11,456 nucleotides of DNA. It comes from Fidelibacterota bacterium (GTDB lineage Bacteria > Fidelibacterota > Marinisomatia > SCGC-AAA003-L08 > D37C17). Position 1 is the first letter of the stretch; every line of letters starts with the position of its first letter. The stretch covers positions 1 through 11,456 of the forward strand of contig DTTG01000067.1 in NCBI GenBank assembly GCA_012964845.1, in the 5' to 3' direction. Below, piece by piece: positions 7,596-11,456 of this stretch. Position numbers and translations under genes: made by a program. The notes under the pieces were generated by a model, which was given only the letters and a program-made list of their open reading frames with translations, was not told the DNA's origin and searched no databases.

Positions 7596-8731
7596 CTGTC
7601 AATTTCTCCCAGAACAATATCCAGACTGCCTAAAATAGCGATGACATCAGATATCATCCATCCCTCAGCAATTTCACTGAGGACTGATAGATTACAAAAT
7701 GCCGGGGAACGCATTTTCACTCGCAACGGAATATTCTTGCCATTACTGATAATGTAAAAACCTACATCTCCACGAGCCGATTCGTATCTGCCATAAACTT
7801 CCCCCACTGCAGGCCGTATCTTTTTCGGTATTGCCTCATGCACATCTCCATCAGGAAGCTGGGCACAGGCCTGGCGGATAATTTTAGCTGACTCCCGCAT
7901 CTCCAGCACTCGGACATAATAACGATCCCAAGTATCCCCTATTGTACCCATTGTGCCCTCACCCAGCGGCACATCAAAATCAAATTTATCATAAATGGAA
8001 TATGGCTCATTTTTTCGCAGATCCCAATTAACTCCACTACCACGGAGGCTGGGACCGGTAACACCGAAATTGATTCCCACATCCGGTGGAAGAACACCTA
8101 CATCTCCGGTGCGTTCAATAAATATTTTATTGGTACTCAACAGGTTATTAAATTCATCAATCTGAGGGTCAAAGTAATCCAGGAAATCCAGAGTTCTCTC
8201 TACAAACTTGGGCGGTAAATCGTGGGATACACCACCAGGCCAGATATAATTATAGAGCAGGCGTGCACCACAGAGGGCTTCAAATAAATCCAGGATTCTT
8301 TCCCGGTCACGGATGGCCCAGGTAAAGGGGGTTATTGCGCCTACATCCAAACCAAATGTACCCAGGGCAACCAGGTGGCTGGCAATGCGCTGTAATTCTG
8401 CAATGATAACCCTGATATATTCCACTCGCTCCGGAAGTTCAACATCCAATAATTTTTCAACGGCGATTGAAAAGGCATGATCCATGTGCATGGATGCAAG
8501 ATAGTCGCAACGGTCTGTAAAGGGAACAATTTGCTCATAAGATAAATATTCACAGTGTTTTTCAAAACATCTATGGAGATAACCAATAACTGGTTCTATT
8601 TTGGATACGATTTCTCCATCGGTGTGAATTTTCAAACGCAATACACCATGAGTACTGGGATGCTGAGGCCCCATATTCAGCACCATTTCGCCCGTTTCCA
8701 ACACCGATTTAGCTATGGCTTGTTCTTCCAT
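7592..8731 (-). CDS. nuoD: NADH-quinone oxidoreductase subunit D (49 kDa-type)
   Basis: This is the peripheral-arm subunit that, with NuoB and NuoH, forms the quinone-reduction site next to cluster N2. I prefer the ATG at 8731 (379 aa), which sits in a TAATG overlap with the nuoC stop; a TTG at 8740 would add three residues (MGL) and is less convincing. Numbering from the ATG, GPQHPSTHG (21-29) contains the conserved quinone-site histidines, CDYLASM (75-81) holds the conserved Tyr, SARGDVGFY (318-326) is the Arg-Gly-Asp-type motif, and the end GSLDIVLGEIDR is the classic C-terminus. It is a separate gene, not fused to nuoC. Length is close to the usual ~380-410 aa. Its 3' end overlaps nuoH by 4 nt. 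Confidence 0.97.
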   Translation of the reverse strand: MEEQAIAKSVLETGEMVLNMGPQHPSTHGVLRLKIHTDGEIVSKIEPVIGYLHRCFEKHCEYLSYEQIVPFTDRCDYLASMHMDHAFSIAVEKLLDVELPERVEYIRVIIAELQRIASHLVALGTFGLDVGAITPFTWAIRDRERILDLFEALCGARLLYNYIWPGGVSHDLPPKFVERTLDFLDYFDPQIDEFNNLLSTNKIFIERTGDVGVLPPDVGINFGVTGPSLRGSGVNWDLRKNEPYSIYDKFDFDVPLGEGTMGTIGDTWDRYYVRVLEMRESAKIIRQACAQLPDGDVHEAIPKKIRPAVGEVYGRYESARGDVGFYIISNGKNIPLRVKMRSPAFCNLSVLSEIAEGWMISDVIAILGSLDIVLGEIDR

Positions 8732-9216
8732 TAATCCCAATATGTTTTGTCTTTAGGTACAGGCATACCACGATAGTAATCCGGTTCCTTGTAATCTTTC
8801 CGCAGCGGATACCCATCCCAATCTTCAGATAGTAAAATTCTCTTCAAGTTGGGATGACCCTCAAATTGAAGCCCCATCATATCAAAAGCTTCACGCTCAT
8901 GCCAGTCCGCCGCCTGCCATAAGCTGGTGACAGAGGGGATTGCTGTGCCGTCTTCAGTTTCCACCCTCACTTCCAAATAGTGGTTAATGGTAGTGGAAAA
9001 TAAATTATAGGCTGCACCATAAGTCTTGTTATCGCCTTTATCATAGGAGGAGATGCACATGAGATAGTCAAAATCAAGTTTAGATTCATTTTTCAGCAAA
9101 GTGGAAATTTCAACCCAATTATCAGGTGAGACCAAAATAACCTCTTTCCCTTCAATTATGGAGGATTTACCAGCAGCTTTCGTTTCTACAAATTTTATAA
9201 TATCAGCAAAGGTCAT
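8731..9216 (-). CDS. nuoC: NADH-quinone oxidoreductase subunit C (30 kDa-type)
   Basis: This is a peripheral-arm scaffold subunit (homologue of mitochondrial NDUFS3) that packs against NuoD and NuoB and binds no cofactor. The protein is 161 aa. The diagnostic C-terminal signature is complete: WHEREAFDMMGLQFEGHP (105-122) followed by LKRILLSEDWDGYPLRKDY (124-142). The tail (EPDYYRGMPVPKDKTYWD, 144-161) is short, so this is the compact form of NuoC. The ATG at 9216 is one base after the nuoB stop (TAATATG), with an AGGAAGAAGG ribosome binding site inside the end of nuoB. Confidence 0.97.
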   Translation of the reverse strand: MTFADIIKFVETKAAGKSSIIEGKEVILVSPDNWVEISTLLKNESKLDFDYLMCISSYDKGDNKTYGAAYNLFSTTINHYLEVRVETEDGTAIPSVTSLWQAADWHEREAFDMMGLQFEGHPNLKRILLSEDWDGYPLRKDYKEPDYYRGMPVPKDKTYWD

Positions 9217-9217
9217 A

Positions 9218-9712
9218 TTAGGCCTTCTTCCTGAGGGGAGTCTCAGTTTTGATTTTCTTCTGGAGTTCTAACAATCCCTGTAAAAGCGCTTCAGGACGGG
9301 GTGGACAACCAGGGACATACACATCAACGGGTACTACTAAATCAACACCCTTGAGTACATGGTAGCCATACTGCCAGTAAGGACCCCCACTATTGGAACA
9401 GCTTCCCATGGAAATGACATATTTAGGATCGGACATTTGTTCAAATAATCGTTTTACCCGTTCTGCCATTTTTAAAGTAACTGTGCCGGCTACAATCATC
9501 ACATCAGATTGCCGGGGTGATGCTCTGGGCATGGCGCCAAAGCGTTCCAGGTCATGACGAGGGGCAGCTGTTGCCATCATTTCAATAGCACAGCATGCCA
9601 GGCCAAACTGGAAATACCACTGTGAATTAGCGCGAGACCAATTAATAAGGTCATCTAATTTTTCAACTACAATATTGTCCTTGTCAAATCTCTCTAATAA
9701 CGTAGCATCCAT
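9218..9712 (-). CDS. nuoB: NADH-quinone oxidoreductase subunit B (cluster N2 subunit)
   Basis: This subunit holds the terminal [4Fe-4S] cluster N2, which reduces quinone. The protein is 164 aa, standard for the family. All four N2 ligands are visible: the tandem pair Cys40-Cys41 in [12 protein letters not shown] (36-47), Cys105 in [16 protein letters not shown] (102-117) and Cys136 in [17 protein letters not shown] (131-147). The conserved [20 protein letters not shown] segment (57-76) is intact. The ATG at 9712 shares one base with the nuoA stop (TGATG) and is preceded by a strong ribosome binding site (AAAGGAG, 9723-9729) about 10 nt upstream. Confidence 0.98.
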   Translation of the reverse strand: MDATLLERFDKDNIVVEKLDDLINWSRANSQWYFQFGLACCAIEMMATAAPRHDLERFGAMPRASPRQSDVMIVAGTVTLKMAERVKRLFEQMSDPKYVISMGSCSNSGGPYWQYGYHVLKGVDLVVPVDVYVPGCPPRPEALLQGLLELQKKIKTETPLRKKA

Positions 9713-10134
9713 CAGCTTGTTTCTCCTTTAGATTGTAGATTAGCATAGCGCCCTTTACCGTAGCGGACATTCATTTTTACCCAGTCAAGATCACCTTTGG
9801 CCCAGACATAAATAAATCCCACAACCAGAATTAATACAAAGATGAAGGCTTCAATAAAGGCCAGTAGACCTAAGTCCTGGAAAACAACTGCCCAGGGGAA
9901 AAGGAATACAATTTCAACATCAAATATGAGGAAGACGAGGGCTATGACATAAAAGCGGATGTTGAATTTAACCCAGGCTGAGCCTTCGGGGAGTTCACCA
10001 CATTCATAGGATATGAGCTTATCGCCACCCTTATTTTTTCTTGGAGAAAGGAGGTATTGCAACCCAAGTGGTACTCCAATGAGTACGGCTGCTAAAACGG
10101 TGAATATTATTATAGGTAAAAAGTCTTGATACAC
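9712..10134 (-). CDS. nuoA: NADH-quinone oxidoreductase subunit A
   Basis: This is a small three-helix membrane subunit (homologue of mitochondrial ND3), the first gene of the operon. The protein is 140 aa. The first helix spans about 5-28. The mobile loop with [10 protein letters not shown] (42-51) contains the conserved cysteine-bearing motif, followed by [20 protein letters not shown] (58-77) with the conserved acidic pair Asp72 and Glu74, then FPWAVVF (79-85). The start is a GTG at 10134 with no obvious ribosome binding site. No ATG nearby would fit as well, and the length before the first helix matches the family, so GTG is the best choice. A perfect 13-bp dyad ends 8 nt upstream of it. 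Confidence 0.96.
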   Translation of the reverse strand: MYQDFLPIIIFTVLAAVLIGVPLGLQYLLSPRKNKGGDKLISYECGELPEGSAWVKFNIRFYVIALVFLIFDVEIVFLFPWAVVFQDLGLLAFIEAFIFVLILVVGFIYVWAKGDLDWVKMNVRYGKGRYANLQSKGETS

Positions 10135-10258
10135 AAATATTTCTGTCTGACAGAGTGTTAAATTTAGATGGTTAATTTTTTAATAAACAACCCAAAATCA
10201 CAATAGTATTGAAGATATTTTTCATTTTTGGATATTCATAGAAATACCTGATAATATT
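10135..10258. promoter_or_regulatory. Divergent intergenic region between nuoA and proline dehydrogenase
   Basis: These 124 AT-rich bases must contain the promoters of the whole nuo operon (leftward) and of the proline dehydrogenase gene (rightward). Weak sigma-70-like candidates can be drawn. Leftward, TTGTTT (10190-10185) and TAAATT (10166-10161) are 18 nt apart and would put the transcription start at or just beside the dyad. Rightward, TTGAAG (10209-10214) has only a poor -10 (around 10231-10237). These matches are weak in such AT-rich DNA, and FCB-group bacteria often use a different promoter consensus. The presence of promoters here is inferred from gene layout; the exact elements are not established. 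Confidence 0.4.
10142..10154. promoter_or_regulatory. Perfect 13-bp dyad upstream of nuoA (possible operator or leader hairpin)
   Basis: TCTGTC and GACAGA are perfect inverted arms of 6 bp around a single central T. The dyad ends 8 nt before the nuoA GTG. It is GC-richer than the surrounding AT-rich spacer and could bind a dimeric regulator. A one-base loop cannot form a tight hairpin without opening the inner pairs, so a DNA operator is more plausible than an RNA stem. Chance occurrence is possible. Confidence 0.3.
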
Positions 10259-11173
10259 ATGCAGATGATTAAAAGCATTTTTAACCAATTTATTATTAAA
10301 ATCACTCCCCTGCTTCCCCTCTGGATGGTTTGGAAAATTGCCGGCAGATACGTAGCTGGAGAAAGCATAGCAGATGCATTAGTGGTGATTCGTCAGTTAA
10401 ATGAAAAAGGGTATTCTGCAACGGTGGATATTTTAGGAGAGCATACTGAATCGGAATCTGAAGCAGATGAAATCACCCACGATTATTTAAAAATTTATGA
10501 CAAGATTTCTCAACAGGGTCTGGACTGCAATATCTCCATAAAGCCCAGCCATATTGGTCTGGATATCAGTAATGAAATTCTCCAAAGCAATTTGGATAAA
10601 CTCCTCAGCAAAGCAGAGGAGACTCATAATTTTTTACGCATCGATATGGAAAGCTCAGTTATAACAGATGTGACTATTTCCCTCTTTAAAAGCTGTTATG
10701 AAAAATATCAAAAAGTGGGAACTGTTTTTCAGGCATATCTGTACCGCACCCAAACAGATTTAGAAGATCTCTCTCAAAATGGTAGTTTTAATTTCCGCCT
10801 GTGCAAAGGAATTTATAAAGAACCTCCTGCAATTGCCATCCAGAGACGGCGGAAGATTAACAGTAATTTTATTAAACTTTTACGCTTTGCCTTTGAAAAG
10901 GGGATTTATGTTGGCATAGCCACTCATGATTTAGAACTATTGGAATCAGCCTATGCCCTCATTAGCGAATTCAATGTTTCTTCTGATAAATTTGAATTTC
11001 AGGTTTTATACGGCGTACCCATGTCTGGCTGGCTGGAAAAACACTTAAAGAATAACTTTAAAGTACGGGTGTATGTACCATTTGGTAAAGACTGGTACGC
11101 CTATTCTATTCGACGCTTAAAGGAGAACCCTAATATTGCCGGCTATATTTTGAAGGATTTATTCAGGAGGTAG
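10259..11173 (+). CDS. Proline dehydrogenase (monofunctional, FAD-dependent)
   Basis: This enzyme oxidises L-proline to delta-1-pyrroline-5-carboxylate and passes the electrons from FAD to membrane quinone. It is 304 aa, the length of stand-alone bacterial enzymes such as that of Thermus (about 307 aa), not a fused PutA. Family motifs appear in order along the barrel: NISIKPSHIGL (91-101), LRIDME (126-131), FQAYLYRT (157-164), LCKGIYKEPP (181-190), GIATHD (219-224), FQVLYGVP (247-254), VRVYVPFG (269-276) and YSIRRLKENP (282-291). The last contains the Arg-Arg pair that binds the proline carboxylate. No P5C dehydrogenase lies within the window. The ATG at 10259 has no clear ribosome binding site, and an ATG two codons later is also possible. 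It is divergent from the nuo operon and ends 2 nt from a convergent gene. Confidence 0.95.
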   Translation: MQMIKSIFNQFIIKITPLLPLWMVWKIAGRYVAGESIADALVVIRQLNEKGYSATVDILGEHTESESEADEITHDYLKIYDKISQQGLDCNISIKPSHIGLDISNEILQSNLDKLLSKAEETHNFLRIDMESSVITDVTISLFKSCYEKYQKVGTVFQAYLYRTQTDLEDLSQNGSFNFRLCKGIYKEPPAIAIQRRRKINSNFIKLLRFAFEKGIYVGIATHDLELLESAYALISEFNVSSDKFEFQVLYGVPMSGWLEKHLKNNFKVRVYVPFGKDWYAYSIRRLKENPNIAGYILKDLFRR

Positions 11174-11175
11174 AG

Positions 11176-11456
11176 CTATTTCACCAACATCAACTTCTGA
11201 GTATTTACAAACTCACCAGCCACCATCTTAACAAAATATACCCCACTACCAAACCTATCTGCATTCCATACTACAGAATGATAGCCAGCATCCATATTAC
11301 CATTTACAAGCGATACTACCTCTCTACCTTGCAGGTTATAGATAGATAGTGATACTTCGCTGTCTATTGGCAACGCAAAGCTGAGTGTAGTAGTTGGATT
11401 GAATGGATTAGGATAGGCTCTGTCCAAGCTAAATGCTTCTGGAAGTGGGATAGCCT
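11176..11456 (-). CDS. C-terminus of a secreted protein with a T9SS type A sorting domain (cut by window edge)
   Basis: The minus-strand frame is open from the window edge at 11456 to the TAG at 11178-11176, about 93 codons. The visible part reads PLPEAFSLDRAYPNPFNPTT at its start, then a beta-rich segment with VSLSIYNLQGREV and WNADRFGSGVYFVKM, ending TQKLMLVK. This is the C-terminal sorting domain (Por secretion tail) that directs export through the type IX secretion system and surface attachment or release. The true N-terminus, signal peptide and functional domains lie to the right of the window, so the protein's activity is unknown. A TTG at 11427 is not a real start, because the domain's conserved PEAFSL lead-in lies upstream of it in frame. 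The gene converges on the proline dehydrogenase gene with a 2-nt gap. Confidence 0.93.
   Translation of the reverse strand, partial: AIPLPEAFSLDRAYPNPFNPTTTLSFALPIDSEVSLSIYNLQGREVVSLVNGNMDAGYHSVVWNADRFGSGVYFVKMVAGEFVNTQKLMLVK

Noticed and set aside
7581..7610. A degraded remnant of nuoE, nuoF or nuoG between nuoD and nuoH
   Set aside because: The two genes overlap by 4 nt with intact C- and N-termini, so there is no room for a remnant.
8341..8586. Minus-strand open frame (81 codons) within nuoD in another frame
   Set aside because: It is an out-of-frame shadow of the conserved NuoD segment; it has no motif and the nuoD frame is intact.
10250..10255. GATAAT as a -10 box for the proline dehydrogenase gene
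   Set aside because: It lies only 3 nt before the start codon, too close for a normal leadered transcript. A leaderless message or a start at the second ATG would be needed, and nothing supports that.

Overview
This window carries a respiratory complex I (NADH:quinone oxidoreductase-type, Nuo) operon on the minus strand. It runs from nuoA (start near 10134) down to nuoN, which is cut by the left edge. The order is nuoA-B-C-D-H-I-J-K-L-M-N. The genes are nearly all translationally coupled (TGATG, TAATATG, TAATG, ATGA, TAA|ATG, TAATG, TAATG, then gaps of 2, 12 and 11 nt), so they almost certainly form one transcript. The genes nuoE, nuoF and nuoG, which encode the NADH-oxidising module, are absent from their usual place between nuoD and nuoH; nuoD and nuoH overlap by 4 nt there. 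What is encoded is the 11-subunit core: the quinone/N2 module (B, C, D, I, H), the proton-pumping antiporter-like subunits (L, M, N) and the small membrane subunits (A, J, K).

The most unusual element is NuoI. Its N-terminal ~200 residues are an ordinary two-[4Fe-4S] NuoI. The same reading frame then continues for ~290 residues of Ala/Pro/Glu/Thr-rich linkers separating three diverged copies of a ~57-60-residue Lys/Arg-rich, probably helical module. I do not recognise this module. In a complex that may lack NuoEFG, a repeated, flexibly tethered appendage on the subunit next to the electron entry point could be a docking device for an electron donor or an extra subunit; that is inference.

A 124-nt intergenic region (10135-10258) separates nuoA from a divergent gene on the plus strand for a single-domain FAD-dependent proline dehydrogenase (304 aa). 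It contains a perfect 13-bp dyad just upstream of nuoA. Proline dehydrogenase passes electrons to quinone, so both divergent units feed the same quinone pool. The proline dehydrogenase gene converges, with a 2-nt gap, on the 3' end of a gene running in from the right edge. That gene encodes the C-terminus of a secreted protein with a type IX secretion system (T9SS) type A sorting domain.

Organism: the T9SS sorting domain points to the Fibrobacterota-Chlorobiota-Bacteroidota (FCB) superphylum. The particular wording of that domain, together with the AT-leaning base composition, recalls Candidatus Marinimicrobia (SAR406/Neomarinimicrobiota). This placement comes from memory of such sequences and is inference. 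I saw no RNA genes, mobile elements or CRISPR arrays, and no gene-free stretch exceeds 300 bases.
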